Origin: Pseudomonas sp. LFM046
GTDB taxonomy: Bacteria; Pseudomonadota; Gammaproteobacteria; Pseudomonadales; Pseudomonadaceae
Assembly (NCBI RefSeq): GCF_000949385.2
Contig: NZ_JYKO02000001.1
Location: forward strand, 3,274,648-3,338,647
Reading direction: 5' to 3'
DNA: 64,000 nt
In this document: in pieces, positions 1 to 8,497 of the stretch
Numbering within the stretch: the stretch's first letter is position 1
Layout: the number at the start of each line of letters is the position of its first letter
Program-made: the position numbers and the translations under genes
Notes under the pieces: model-generated
The model's database searches: none
What the model saw: only the letters and a program-made list of their open reading frames with translations
Told to the model about the DNA's origin: nothing

Positions 1-1268
1 CCAACAGTTTCAGCATCCCAACCCCGCCGCTGGACAGCCTGAAAGCCATCCTTGATGGCAGCGGTGATCGCGAGATCTCCACCACCATGGCTTTCGTGCG
101 CATCCTCTCGCAGCTGGTCAAGGACAAGGAGCTCGGCCAGCGCATCGTCCCCATCATCCCGGACGAAGCCCGCACCTTCGGTATGGAAGGCATGTTCCGC
201 CAGCTGGGCATCTACTCCTCCGTCGGCCAGCTCTACGAGCCTGTCGACAAGGACCAGGTGATGTTCTACCGCGAGGACAAGAAGGGCCAGATCCTCGAAG
301 AAGGCATCAACGAGGCAGGCGCCATGTCCTCGTTCATCGCGGCCGGGACCTCCTACAGCAACCACAACCAGCCGATGCTGCCGTTCTACATCTTCTATTC
401 GATGTTCGGCCTGCAACGCGTGGGCGACCTGGCCTGGGCGGCCGGTGACAGCCGCGCCCGCGGCTTCCTGGTCGGCGGCACCTCCGGCCGGACCACCCTC
501 AATGGCGAAGGCCTGCAGCACGAGGATGGCCACAGCCATATCCTGGCCTCAGTGATCCCGAACTGCCGCAGTTACGACCCCACCTACGGCTACGAGCTGG
601 CGGTGATCATCCGCGAAGGCATTCGCCAGATGATCGAAGAACAGCAGCACGTCTTCTACTACATCACCGTGATGAACGAGGCCTACCAGCAGCCCGCGCT
701 GCCGGAGGGCGTCGAGGAAGGCATCATCAAGGGCATGTACCTGCTGGAAGAAGACAAGAAAGACGCCGCGCACCACGTGCAGCTGCTGGGCTCGGGCACC
801 ATCCTGCGCGAAGTCCGCGAAGCGGCGAAGATCCTCCGCGATGAGTTCAACGTCGGCGCCGACGTCTGGAGCGTCACCAGCTTCAACGAACTGCGTCGCA
901 ACGGCCTGGCCGTCGAGCGTCACAACCGCCTGCACCCGGAGCAGAAGCCGCAGCAGACCTACGTCGAGCAGTGCCTGGCCGGCCGCAAGGGCCCGGTCGT
1001 GGCTTCCACCGACTACATGAAGCTGTTCGCTGACCAGATCCGCCAGTGGGTACCGAGCAAGGAATACAAGGTCCTCGGCACCGACGGCTTCGGCCGCAGC
1101 GACTCCCGCAAGAAACTGCGCCATTTCTTCGAAGTGGACCGTTACTGGGTGGTCCTGGCGACCCTGGAAGCCCTGGCCGATCGCGGCGAAATCGAACCCA
1201 AGGTCGTGGCCCAGGCCATCGCCACGTTCGGCATCGACCCTGAAAAACGCAACCCGCTGGACTGCTGA
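1..1268 (+). CDS. aceE: Pyruvate dehydrogenase (2-oxo acid dehydrogenase) E1 component, C-terminal half
   Basis: Reading frame is open from the left edge (first full codon at base 3) and encodes about 421 residues, roughly the last half of the usual ~885-residue homodimeric E1. It matches the transketolase-type region (IPDEARTFGMEGMFRQLGIY, EGINEAGAMSSF, GLQHEDGHSH) and the C-terminal domain. AceE binds thiamine diphosphate, decarboxylates pyruvate and acetylates the lipoyl E2 in the cytosolic complex. No aceF follows; a LysR gene comes next. It may therefore be a stand-alone E1 paralogue (for example a 2-oxobutyrate-type MdeB enzyme) rather than the housekeeping gene. The family is certain from sequence; the substrate is not. 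Confidence 0.93.
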   Translation, partial: NSFSIPTPPLDSLKAILDGSGDREISTTMAFVRILSQLVKDKELGQRIVPIIPDEARTFGMEGMFRQLGIYSSVGQLYEPVDKDQVMFYREDKKGQILEEGINEAGAMSSFIAAGTSYSNHNQPMLPFYIFYSMFGLQRVGDLAWAAGDSRARGFLVGGTSGRTTLNGEGLQHEDGHSHILASVIPNCRSYDPTYGYELAVIIREGIRQMIEEQQHVFYYITVMNEAYQQPALPEGVEEGIIKGMYLLEEDKKDAAHHVQLLGSGTILREVREAAKILRDEFNVGADVWSVTSFNELRRNGLAVERHNRLHPEQKPQQTYVEQCLAGRKGPVVASTDYMKLFADQIRQWVPSKEYKVLGTDGFGRSDSRKKLRHFFEVDRYWVVLATLEALADRGEIEPKVVAQAIATFGIDPEKRNPLDC

Positions 1269-1363
1269 GGAACAAGGCCACAGAAATCGGTAACCACAGG
1301 ATTGCAACGCCAGCGCCACTTGAGCTGCTAAATTGCCTGCACAGTTCTATTTGGTGAACGATC

Positions 1364-2254
1364 GTGGACGACCTCAACGACCTCTACTACTTCGCCCAGG
1401 TAGTCGAACACGGCGGCTTTGCACCGGCCGGTCGTGCCTTGAACACTCCCAAGTCCAAGCTCAGCCGGCGGATCTCCACGCTGGAAGAGCGCCTGGGCGT
1501 ACGCCTGCTACAGCGCTCCACCCGGCATTTCTCCGTGACCGAAACGGGCCAGGAATATTACCGGCACTGCGTGGCGATGCTGGTGGAGGCCGAGGCGGCA
1601 CGTCAGGTGATCGAACGTAACCGTGCCGAGCCTCAGGGCGTTGTCAGGATGAGTTGCCCCACGGCCCTGCTCCACTATCGGATCGGCGACCTGGTCAGCC
1701 AATTCATGGCCGAGAACCAGAAGGTCCAGGTGCATCTGGACGCGACCAACCGACGGGTCGATGTCATCGGCGAAGGACTGGATCTGGCATTGCGCGTGCG
1801 TTTTCCGCCGCTGGAAGACAGTGGCCTGGTGATGCGCACCCTGGCGGCAAGCCCGCAACGCCTGGTGGCGAGTCCGGACTTCCTGAGAGACCTTGACCTG
1901 CCGCTGGTGCCGGCCGATCTCAGCAAGCTGCCCAGCCTGGACTGGGGGCCGCCACGGGATCATATGTGGCACCTGGAAGGCCCGAACGGCGCGAATGCCG
2001 AAGTACGACACACGCCCCGCTACATCACCGACGACATGACCGCGTTGCGTCAGGCCGCATTGCGCGGTGTGGGCATCGTGCAGCTACCGCTGATGGTGGT
2101 CGATCAGGACCTGGATCAGGGGAGGCTGGTGGACATCATTCCGCAGTGGGTGCCCCGCAGCGGTATTGTCCACGCCGTGTTCCCGTCCCGCCGGGGCTTG
2201 CTGCCGTCAGTGAGAACGCTGATCGACTTCCTGGCGGAGCACATCAGGCAATAG
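1364..2254 (+). CDS. LysR-family transcriptional regulator
   Basis: 296 residues, the normal LysR length, with a GTG start preceded by a GGTGA element. Residues ~1-60 form the winged helix-turn-helix (DDLNDLYYFAQVVEHGGF, TPKSKLSRRISTLEERLG, QRSTRHFSVTETG). The rest is a LysR substrate-binding domain. It resembles the subgroup whose N-terminus begins with DLNDLYYF. It lies between the aceE-like gene and an MFS exporter on the same strand, with a 145-bp gap before the exporter. Control of the exporter is plausible but not shown; the effector is unknown. Confidence 0.9.
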   Translation: MDDLNDLYYFAQVVEHGGFAPAGRALNTPKSKLSRRISTLEERLGVRLLQRSTRHFSVTETGQEYYRHCVAMLVEAEAARQVIERNRAEPQGVVRMSCPTALLHYRIGDLVSQFMAENQKVQVHLDATNRRVDVIGEGLDLALRVRFPPLEDSGLVMRTLAASPQRLVASPDFLRDLDLPLVPADLSKLPSLDWGPPRDHMWHLEGPNGANAEVRHTPRYITDDMTALRQAALRGVGIVQLPLMVVDQDLDQGRLVDIIPQWVPRSGIVHAVFPSRRGLLPSVRTLIDFLAEHIRQ

Positions 2255-2399
2255 CCGTCAGCGTTTGCCTCCGCCCCGGCGAACGATCACTCCCTCTTTC
2301 TGTCCCACGTCAGCCATCGCGCCAACGATGCCCATGCCGGGGCCGACATCGACCGTCTATACCTGATTCTGCAATACCCACTCAAAAGATGGTTCTGAC

Positions 2400-3986
2400 A
2401 TGACCGCACCCACCACCTCTCCGTGGAGCCCACTGCGCAATGTCCTGTTCCGTTGGCTGTGGCTGGCCAGCATCGCCTCCAACATCGGCACCTGGATGCA
2501 CGAGGTGGGCGCCGGCTGGCTGATGACCTCGCTCTCGGCCAGCCCGCTGAACGTGGCGCTGGTCCAGGTGGCCGGCTCCCTGCCGATGTTCGTCCTGGCG
2601 CTGCCGGCCGGCGCCCTGGCGGACATCGTCGACAAGCGCCGTTACCTGCTCGGCGTGCAGCTGTGGATGGCGGCGGTGGCCACCGTGCTGGCGGCGCTCA
2701 CCCTGCTCGGGCTGACCACGGTCTGGCTGCTGTTGGTACTCACCCTGTGCATGGGCATCGGCACCGCGCTGATGATGCCAGCCTGGAGCGCGACGACGCC
2801 GGAACTGGTGGGCAAGGACGAACTGCCGGCGGCGGTGGCGCTGTCCAGCGTCGGCGTCAACCTGGCACGGGCGGTCGGCCCCGCCATCGCCGGGGTCGTA
2901 GTGAGCCTGGTCGGCCCCTGGCTGACCTTCGCCCTGAACGCGGTCTCCTTCTTCGCGGTGATCGCCGTGCTGGTGGCCTGGAAGCGCGAGACCAGCCCTT
3001 CCGTGCTGCCCGCCGAGCGACTCTTCGGCGCGCTGCGTGCCGGCTGGCGCTACAGCCGCAGCTCCCGGCCGTTGCAGGCGGTGCTGGTGCGAGCGGCGGC
3101 GTTCTTCCTCGGCGCCAGCGCCGGCATGTCGTTGCTGCCGCTGATCGTGCGCGGCGAGCTGCGGGGCAGCGCCACCGACTTCGGCCTGCTGCTGGGCAGC
3201 GTCGGTGTCGGCGCGGTGCTCGGCGCCATGCTCCTGCCGCCCCTGCGCGAGCGGCTGGGCAGCAATCGCCTGGTGGTGTTGGCCAGCGCACTCTATGCCC
3301 TGGTGCTGGTCGCCCTGGCGCTGCTGCGCAACCTGTACCTGCTGGTGCCGGTGATGCTGGTGAGCGGCGCGGCCTGGATCGCCGTGCTGTCCAGCCTGCA
3401 AGTGGCGGCGCAGACCTCGGTGCCCGGCTGGGTGCGGGCACGAGGCCTGGCCGTGTACATCCTGGTGTTCTTCGGCAGCATGGCCGCTGGCGGCACCCTC
3501 TGGGGCCTGGTCGCCAGCCGCACCTCCATTCCCGTTGCGCTGCTGGGCGCCAGCGCCCTGCTGTTGCTGGGGCTGCTTGCTGCCCTGCGCTTCCGCCTGC
3601 CGGTAACCGCGGTGGAAGACCTGGCGCCCTCATTGCACTGGCCGGCGCCGATCCTCGCCGAAGGCATGGACCAGGAACGCGGCCCGGTGATGGTCACCCT
3701 GGAATACGACATCGACGCCGCCAAGGCGCCGGATTTCCAGGCCGCCATGGCGGAAGTGCGCAGCATGCGCCGACGCAACGGGGCGATTTCCTGGACCCTT
3801 GTGCAAGACAGCGAGAACCCGCGCCTGTGGCTGGAGTGCTTCGTCGACGAGTCCTGGCTGGAACACCTGCGCCACCACCAGCGGGTCACCCGTGGCGAAC
3901 TGCGGATCGAGGCGGCCGCCCGGCAGTTCCAGACCCCGGGCGTGGAAATCCGCGTCCGCCACTACCTGCAGGGCGGCGCCCACTGA
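2400..3986 (+). CDS. MFS transporter (EntS/MFS_3 type) with C-terminal soluble domain
   Basis: 528 residues. The first ~415 carry about 12 membrane segments in the DHA3/EntS arrangement (N-terminal RWLWLASIASNIGTWMHEVG, then VDKRRYLLG between early helices). From about residue 425 a soluble ~100-residue domain follows (VMVTLEYDIDAAKAPDFQAAM) resembling the ferredoxin-like ABM fold that is part of the MFS_3 family. Such proteins are inner-membrane exporters of siderophores, drugs or metabolites; the substrate cannot be told here. The ATG overlaps no other gene, and the ribosome binding site is weak. The upstream LysR is the nearest candidate regulator. Confidence 0.88.
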   Translation: MTAPTTSPWSPLRNVLFRWLWLASIASNIGTWMHEVGAGWLMTSLSASPLNVALVQVAGSLPMFVLALPAGALADIVDKRRYLLGVQLWMAAVATVLAALTLLGLTTVWLLLVLTLCMGIGTALMMPAWSATTPELVGKDELPAAVALSSVGVNLARAVGPAIAGVVVSLVGPWLTFALNAVSFFAVIAVLVAWKRETSPSVLPAERLFGALRAGWRYSRSSRPLQAVLVRAAAFFLGASAGMSLLPLIVRGELRGSATDFGLLLGSVGVGAVLGAMLLPPLRERLGSNRLVVLASALYALVLVALALLRNLYLLVPVMLVSGAAWIAVLSSLQVAAQTSVPGWVRARGLAVYILVFFGSMAAGGTLWGLVASRTSIPVALLGASALLLLGLLAALRFRLPVTAVEDLAPSLHWPAPILAEGMDQERGPVMVTLEYDIDAAKAPDFQAAMAEVRSMRRRNGAISWTLVQDSENPRLWLECFVDESWLEHLRHHQRVTRGELRIEAAARQFQTPGVEIRVRHYLQGGAH

Positions 3987-4111
3987 CGGCACGGGCCTCT
4001 GCGCTGTCCAAATCGGCTTCATGACTCACGGCAAGCGGACCACTATCAACGCCGGTGGCGGCCATTCGGGATGCAGGAACCTGGGGCGAGTGAGCGGGAT
4101 TGGCTCTGTCT

Positions 4112-4137
4112 GGTGGATGAGAAGAGCGTCATCCACC
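4112..4137. repeat. Short palindromic intergenic repeat (ggtggatga/tcatccacc)
   Basis: Nine-base arms at 4112-4120 and 4129-4137 pair perfectly around an 8-base loop and are followed by ctaccc. The form (GGTGGATG ... CATCCACCCTAC) is typical of short Pseudomonas intergenic repeats. Related structures lie near 33843, 44169 and 60647. Confidence 0.6.
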
Positions 4138-4304
4138 CTACCCGGCTAGAGCGCGGAGTGCTGCGGATTAACCCGTTGAACCACCAACCCGAAATGTTCC
4201 TTCGCAAGGCAAGAAGCTATCAGGAGCGGTGGCCGTGGCTGACAATAGCGTCTTGGGCGGTTCAACCTGTGGCGTGGATCGTTTGCAGCCATTCACTGCT
4301 GCCC

Positions 4305-4354
4305 GCTTCAGGCCGATAGCTGCCGTATTTGAGGGGCAGCTTCCGGCCAGAAGC
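4305..4354. repeat. Long imperfect hairpin, repeat or bidirectional terminator
   Basis: Arms 4305-4324 and 4335-4354 are complementary at 17 of 20 positions around a 10-base loop (core GCTTC.GGCC...AGCTGCC). It sits between the ends of two convergent genes. There is no T-run on either side, so an intergenic repeat is as likely as a terminator. Confidence 0.55.
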
Positions 4355-4414
4355 AGCTCATGGGCAAGCTGCTAGCGACTTCATAATTTCCGTATAGCCC
4401 ATGTCGCTAGGGAA

Positions 4415-5812
4415 TCAGTCAGGAACCGGAGATGGGAATTGACGGTGCTTGATTGAGGGCTGGCTGTTCACCATGCAGTAGAGTGCCCCTGCGAGTACCA
4501 AGCCCACAGCCCAACTGATGTCCGCCCCTAGCCAGTCCGCTACAAAGCCGGTGTAGAACGAAAGCTTCATGAACGGGATCGTGCCGATGATAGAGACGGC
4601 GTACACCGCTAGCGTTCGTCCATTGAAGCGCCCGTACCGACCTTCGGGGTCGTACAGCTCGCCCACCTCATAGTGACCGCGACACACCCAGTAGTAGTCG
4701 GCCAGGTTGATCGCACTCCAGGGGATCAGCAGATAGAGCTGTCCAATCAAAATGTCTGCAAAGAAGGTGTCAAAACGATACTGGGTGGCGATGGCGATCA
4801 GGGTTGCGGCTACGGTCAGCGCTGCCATCACCAACGCTTTTGCAGAAGCGGTGACGTATCGCAGCCCACCAAAGGCCCCGAAGATCGTCACCGAAGACAT
4901 GTAGGCGCTGTAAAGGCAGAGCACGTTGTACTGGATCACCCCGAGCGCGATCACGCCCAACGCCAAGGGTGCCCACGGGCCGAACAGCGTGGCAATTGCG
5001 GTTGCAGAGTCATGCCCAAGCGCTGCTGGGATCGCAACGGCCACTAGAGCGCCCAAGGCCATCATGGCGAAAGAGCCTAGCGCGCAGCCGCAGTAAGTTG
5101 TCCAGAACGTGGCGCGTGTGCTGACATCAGCCGGAAGGTAACGCGAGTAATCCGCCACGTAGGGGCCGTAACCCAATGTCCAGGACGCCGCCTGCGCGAC
5201 CACCAGGTTAAAGGCGATCAGCGAAAAGCCCTCGCCTGTTGCCGTTGTCGATATCGCGTCGCTGGGGTGTAGCAGGATCAAAGCCAGCGCGCTGGCAAAT
5301 ACCAGCGTTGACATCAGGCTCATCCACGCCCCTAGACGGTGGATCAGCTCATAGCCTACGAAACCGATAATGAAGGTCAGAATGCCCACCGCCACGATGG
5401 CCTGGTCATCGCTGATGGGCACCAGTGCCTTCAAGGCATCGCGCATCAGGACGCCACTGGCGGCCAGGAATAGCACCGCCGCCGTGACCATCACCAATAA
5501 GGGAATCGCAGCGCCATAGACACCGAATTGTGCGCGGCTCTGAATCATCTGCGGGACGCCCAAATGAGGGCCCTGGGCGGAGTGTGCGGCCATGAAGATG
5601 GTGCCGACGAGATTGCCGATCAGCAGGCCGAGCAATGTCCAGGCGAAGCTCAATCCTGAGGCGATACCCAACGTACCGACGATCAGAGCAGTCACTTGGA
5701 AATTGGAACTGAACCAGATAGTGAACAACCGTCTGGGTGTGCCATAGCGCTCAGCGTGAGGGACAAACTCGATACTTCGCTTTTCAAGCTTCACGACCAC
5801 CTCCTGATTCAT
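4415..5812 (-). CDS. NCS1-family cytosine/purine/hydantoin permease
   Basis: 465 residues with about 12 membrane helices and the NCS1 opening (RSIEFVPHAERYGTPRRLFT, WFSSNFQ) plus the LGYGPYVADYSRYLP motif of the substrate region. Transports nucleobases, hydantoins or related heterocycles with a cation across the inner membrane; the substrate is unknown. The frame is open upstream to 6148, but that extension is low-complexity and unlike the family. ATG at 5812 is used here. A GTG at 5794, six codons in, has a much better ribosome binding site (AGGAGG, 5 bases away) and may be the true start. The adjacent LysR gene is on the same strand; no catabolic gene follows. Confidence 0.85.
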   Translation of the reverse strand: MNQEVVVKLEKRSIEFVPHAERYGTPRRLFTIWFSSNFQVTALIVGTLGIASGLSFAWTLLGLLIGNLVGTIFMAAHSAQGPHLGVPQMIQSRAQFGVYGAAIPLLVMVTAAVLFLAASGVLMRDALKALVPISDDQAIVAVGILTFIIGFVGYELIHRLGAWMSLMSTLVFASALALILLHPSDAISTTATGEGFSLIAFNLVVAQAASWTLGYGPYVADYSRYLPADVSTRATFWTTYCGCALGSFAMMALGALVAVAIPAALGHDSATAIATLFGPWAPLALGVIALGVIQYNVLCLYSAYMSSVTIFGAFGGLRYVTASAKALVMAALTVAATLIAIATQYRFDTFFADILIGQLYLLIPWSAINLADYYWVCRGHYEVGELYDPEGRYGRFNGRTLAVYAVSIIGTIPFMKLSFYTGFVADWLGADISWAVGLVLAGALYCMVNSQPSIKHRQFPSPVPD

Positions 5813-5825
5813 TCCCCCGATTATC

Positions 5826-6120
5826 AGTTGGTGATTGAGGGCTCGTCGGCCTGACCACGAACACCTCGTAGCTACTAACGACCCACGCGACCAGCGGTTC
5901 GTCTCCCCCTGGACTACCCCTGCTTTCGTAGGCGGATTTAATGGCAGCTTCTCGCCGAACTCTGCCCGTCGTGACCGCTCCATAGCGGTCGCTCGCGAAC
6001 GGCAGCAATCGGCCAGAGCGGACGTAGACCTGTTGCTCGTGCTGGCGCAGGTATTCCAGATTGCGCAGCAATAGCCAGCACGCCTGCTTGATGCCCCGTC
6101 GCGTCGGCCTGCTATTCCGG
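5826..6120 (-). pseudogene. Possible decayed transposase fragment (ISL3-like)
   Basis: On the minus strand the stretch around 6020-6104 reads RGIKQACWLLLRNLEYLRQ followed by HEQQV. This resembles the RWLLLRNPENL...EQQV segment of ISL3-family transposases. The similarity stops after about 25 residues, and other frames here are broken. No terminal inverted repeats or target duplication were found. Called from motif memory only. Confidence 0.3.
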
Positions 6121-6137
6121 AGTCGGTTGGCCGGACC

Positions 6138-7046
6138 TCACGGATCAAGCTGTAGGAATAGGTTGGCCTGATGAGTCAGTAGAATATCCAGGAGAGTTGC
6201 CGTCGCCGGCGACTTGTAACCCTCGGAGCGATAGCTCACCCCGATTACCCGCGTCATGGTGGTTTCCGCCAGAGGAATTTCCCGCAGACTGGCCTCCGCC
6301 TTTCCACCTAACAGGTGTTCACGGGCAATGAAACTGAGTAAGTCAGTACGGGCAATCAAACGTGGCATCAAGGAAATCGACGTGCTTTCCACCTGTACCA
6401 TGGGTGCCGGCAGTTGCCGGCTGATGAAGGCATTATCAATCCACTTGCGCGCACTGGCTGAGAGAGGTGGCAGCACCCAGCGGTAACGGCACAGCTCGCG
6501 CTGGCCGATAGGCCCGCTGAAAAGCGGATGATCGCGGCGCGCCACAACCACAGCTTGATCCTCCAACAGAGCATGGGTTTCCAGCCCCTCTACCTTATCG
6601 ACGAAGGGGCTAATGACCAGGTCCAGATTTCCCTGCAACAGCCCCTCTCGAAGTACATCGTCCATCCCAACCGTAAGTGTCAATGTCACATTGGGAGCAA
6701 GGCTCAGCAGCGTCGCTGTGAGCTGTGGCAGCAGGTATTCGGCCATAGAGACGGCACAGCCCAGTCGAATATTTCCTACCAAACCATTGGCGAAGTCGCG
6801 TACCTCACGGCGCGTCTCATCAACGCTGTGCCGTAGCTGACGGCTTCGCTCCAGGAGCAAATGCCCCGCTGGGGTCAGCTTGATGCGTCGGCCATCACGC
6901 TGGAACAAGCTGGCTCCAAGGGATTCCTCCAGGCGTTGAATGCTCTTGGTCAAGGCAGGTTGGCTACGACACAGGCGCTCCGCAGCGCGGCCTAGGTGGC
7001 CAAGCTCAGCAATGGTCTCGAAATAGGCAAGGTCTCGCAGATCCAT
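6138..7046 (-). CDS. LysR-family transcriptional regulator
   Basis: 302 residues. Winged helix-turn-helix at ~1-60 (MDLRDLAYFETIAELGHLGR, CRSQPALTKSIQRLEESLG, LFQRDGRRIKLTPAG) and a substrate-binding domain after it. It is divergent from the AbrB-family membrane gene. A perfect dyad (CGATAA-N7-TTATCG) sits just upstream of its ATG, which suggests autoregulation and control of that neighbour. Candidate targets are the AbrB-type protein and the NCS1 permease. Effector unknown. Confidence 0.9.
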   Translation of the reverse strand: MDLRDLAYFETIAELGHLGRAAERLCRSQPALTKSIQRLEESLGASLFQRDGRRIKLTPAGHLLLERSRQLRHSVDETRREVRDFANGLVGNIRLGCAVSMAEYLLPQLTATLLSLAPNVTLTLTVGMDDVLREGLLQGNLDLVISPFVDKVEGLETHALLEDQAVVVARRDHPLFSGPIGQRELCRYRWVLPPLSASARKWIDNAFISRQLPAPMVQVESTSISLMPRLIARTDLLSFIAREHLLGGKAEASLREIPLAETTMTRVIGVSYRSEGYKSPATATLLDILLTHQANLFLQLDP

Positions 7047-7049
7047 AAT

Positions 7050-7068
7050 CGATAACTCTGAATTATCG
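7050..7068. promoter_or_regulatory. LysR-type operator (CGATAA-N7-TTATCG)
   Basis: Perfect 6-base arms in an AT-rich patch of the 46-bp gap between divergent LysR and AbrB-type genes. It contains the ATAA-N7-TTAT form of the LysR T-N11-A box. It lies 4 bp from the regulator's start codon, a normal place for autorepression. Confidence 0.6.
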
Positions 7069-7095
7069 GTTTATCACAATTAGAAAATAGACTTG

Positions 7096-8232
7096 ATGAA
7101 TCAGCACCAGAATACTGCCGATGCGCGTTGGACACACCCGGCCCCACAGCGCGCACGGAGAATCACCTTGCCTACCCGTCCCTCTCTCGACTCCATTGCC
7201 CTCATGCGGCAGTGGCTGCTTCTGCTCGTTCTTGCGGTAATCGCTGGTCAAGTGCTGCGACTGATCGGAATGCCAGCGGCTGACTTCCTCGGCTCCATGC
7301 TGGTAGCCATTGGACTTGGCGTGCGGGGCGCGCGCATCCGCGTACCAGCGCTCGCATTCAAACTCGGTCAGGGTTGCATCGGCTTGCTGGTGGCTCATTC
7401 GCTAAACACCGAAACGCTTGCCAGCATTGCTCATGATTGGCCCGTCATGCTGCTGGCCACGGCGATAACGGTGCTTATAAGCTTGCTCGTCGCGCTTTTC
7501 CTCGTGCGCTACGGTGACCTGCCGGGTAGCGACGCGGCCTGGGGCCTGTCTCCCGGGGCGGCGTCCGCTATGGTGGCTCTGGCCGAGGATCACGGAGCAG
7601 ACTCCCGAGTGGTCGCCACGATGCAGTACGTGCGAGTGGTCTGCGTAGTACTAATAGGTGCAGTCGTCAGCCACGCCCTCGGTAGTGAAGTTACTTCCCC
7701 CCAAATCCCGACTGGCACAGCCCCCCTCGGCTTCACTGTGCCTGCCAATGGCATCCTCACCATTCTTGTTCTGACCGGCAGTGTGTTGATCGGTGCTCGC
7801 TTCCCGGCAGGTGCTCTGCTCGTGCCGCTACTGGCTGGGTCGGCGATGCAATTGGGCGGAGTATTCATCATCGACCTACCACAGTGGCTGTTGTGCCTGG
7901 CCTACGGAGCCCTTGGTTGCTACGTGGGATTACGATTCGATCGCGAGACCTTCGACTTCGTCGTCCGTCGGCTGCCGTCCATGCTCCTCAGCGCACTTGC
8001 TCTGATTGCTCTTTGCGCCCTGTCCGCACTTTTCATTGCGAATCTGCTGAGCAAGGACTTCCTCTCCGTTTATCTCGCCACCAGTCCGGGAGGGCTGGAC
8101 TCCATGGCAATCATTGCTCTGGATACCCAGGCGGATGTCGGTCTGGTGCTGGCTATGCAGACCATGCGCCTGTTTGGCGTCGTACTGATCGGCCCCTACT
8201 TAGCGCGACAGATCATCCGCCTGTCTCGATGA
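7096..8232 (+). CDS. AbrB-family membrane protein (putative transporter)
   Basis: 378 residues, nearly all hydrophobic, with the two-fold repeat typical of the AbrB/ammonia-monooxygenase-like membrane family (GMPAADFLGSMLVAIGLGVR in the first half, GLSPGAASAMVALAEDHGAD as the conserved loop, TSPGGLDSMAIIALD in the second). These are inner-membrane proteins of unclear substrate, sometimes linked to small organic acids. Start is uncertain. ATG 7096 lies very close to the operator and has no clear ribosome binding site. TTG 7168 has GGAGA 7 bases upstream and would remove a poorly conserved N-terminus. Divergent from the LysR gene. Confidence 0.85.
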   Translation: MNQHQNTADARWTHPAPQRARRITLPTRPSLDSIALMRQWLLLLVLAVIAGQVLRLIGMPAADFLGSMLVAIGLGVRGARIRVPALAFKLGQGCIGLLVAHSLNTETLASIAHDWPVMLLATAITVLISLLVALFLVRYGDLPGSDAAWGLSPGAASAMVALAEDHGADSRVVATMQYVRVVCVVLIGAVVSHALGSEVTSPQIPTGTAPLGFTVPANGILTILVLTGSVLIGARFPAGALLVPLLAGSAMQLGGVFIIDLPQWLLCLAYGALGCYVGLRFDRETFDFVVRRLPSMLLSALALIALCALSALFIANLLSKDFLSVYLATSPGGLDSMAIIALDTQADVGLVLAMQTMRLFGVVLIGPYLARQIIRLSR

Positions 8233-8255
8233 ACGCACCGTCAATAATCTGGATT

Positions 8256-8400
8256 GATGGCGCCAGTAGGTAGGGCCAGGAGAGTCATCACCAGGGAAGT
8301 CAGATTGCCCACTTCCAGGTGAACGTCAGGAAGTCGCTGATATCGCGATCCAGCATCCCCACCAGCAACAGTGTGGAAGCTACAGGACCTCGGCGATGAG
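8256..8400 (-). pseudogene. Remnant of the C-terminal end of a CitMHS transporter gene
   Basis: The minus strand reads VASTLLLVGMLDRDISDF then LTFTWKWAI. A single missing base breaks the frame, after which LTSLVMTLLALPTGAI continues. The intact CitMHS gene in this window ends VASTLLLVGMVDTDIGDFQR ... YKWAILTSLVITVLALLTGAI, so the match runs nearly to its last codons. DNA identity to 10776-10920 is visible base by base. Only the last ~45 codons survive; the rest has been lost or replaced. Confidence 0.8.
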
Positions 8401-8497
8401 TAGAGGACAAGAGAGTAGCCGGAAAGCCAACGCTACCGCAGCCTGGATCCGACTACATACCTGGCGAGCACCGAGATCCTGGAAATCAGCCGTTCAA

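Larger units (their letters stand above)
3987..4414. other. Intergenic region between convergent genes with palindromic repeats
   Basis: No convincing gene. It holds two hairpins annotated separately. An open frame at 4071-4319 has no family resemblance or good ribosome binding site and crosses both repeats, so it is not called. Confidence 0.6.

Noticed and set aside
2255-2399. Possible continuation of the LysR frame after its stop (NDHSLFLSHVSHRANDAH)
   Set aside because: It is in the same frame beyond the TAG, but LysR is already full length and the stretch matches nothing I know.
4071-4319. 82-codon plus-strand ORF
   Set aside because: It runs through two intergenic palindromic repeats and has no ribosome binding site or family resemblance.
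5813-6148. N-terminal extension of the NCS1 permease
   Set aside because: The upstream frame is Arg/Ser-rich and unlike the family, which normally starts a few residues before RSIEF.
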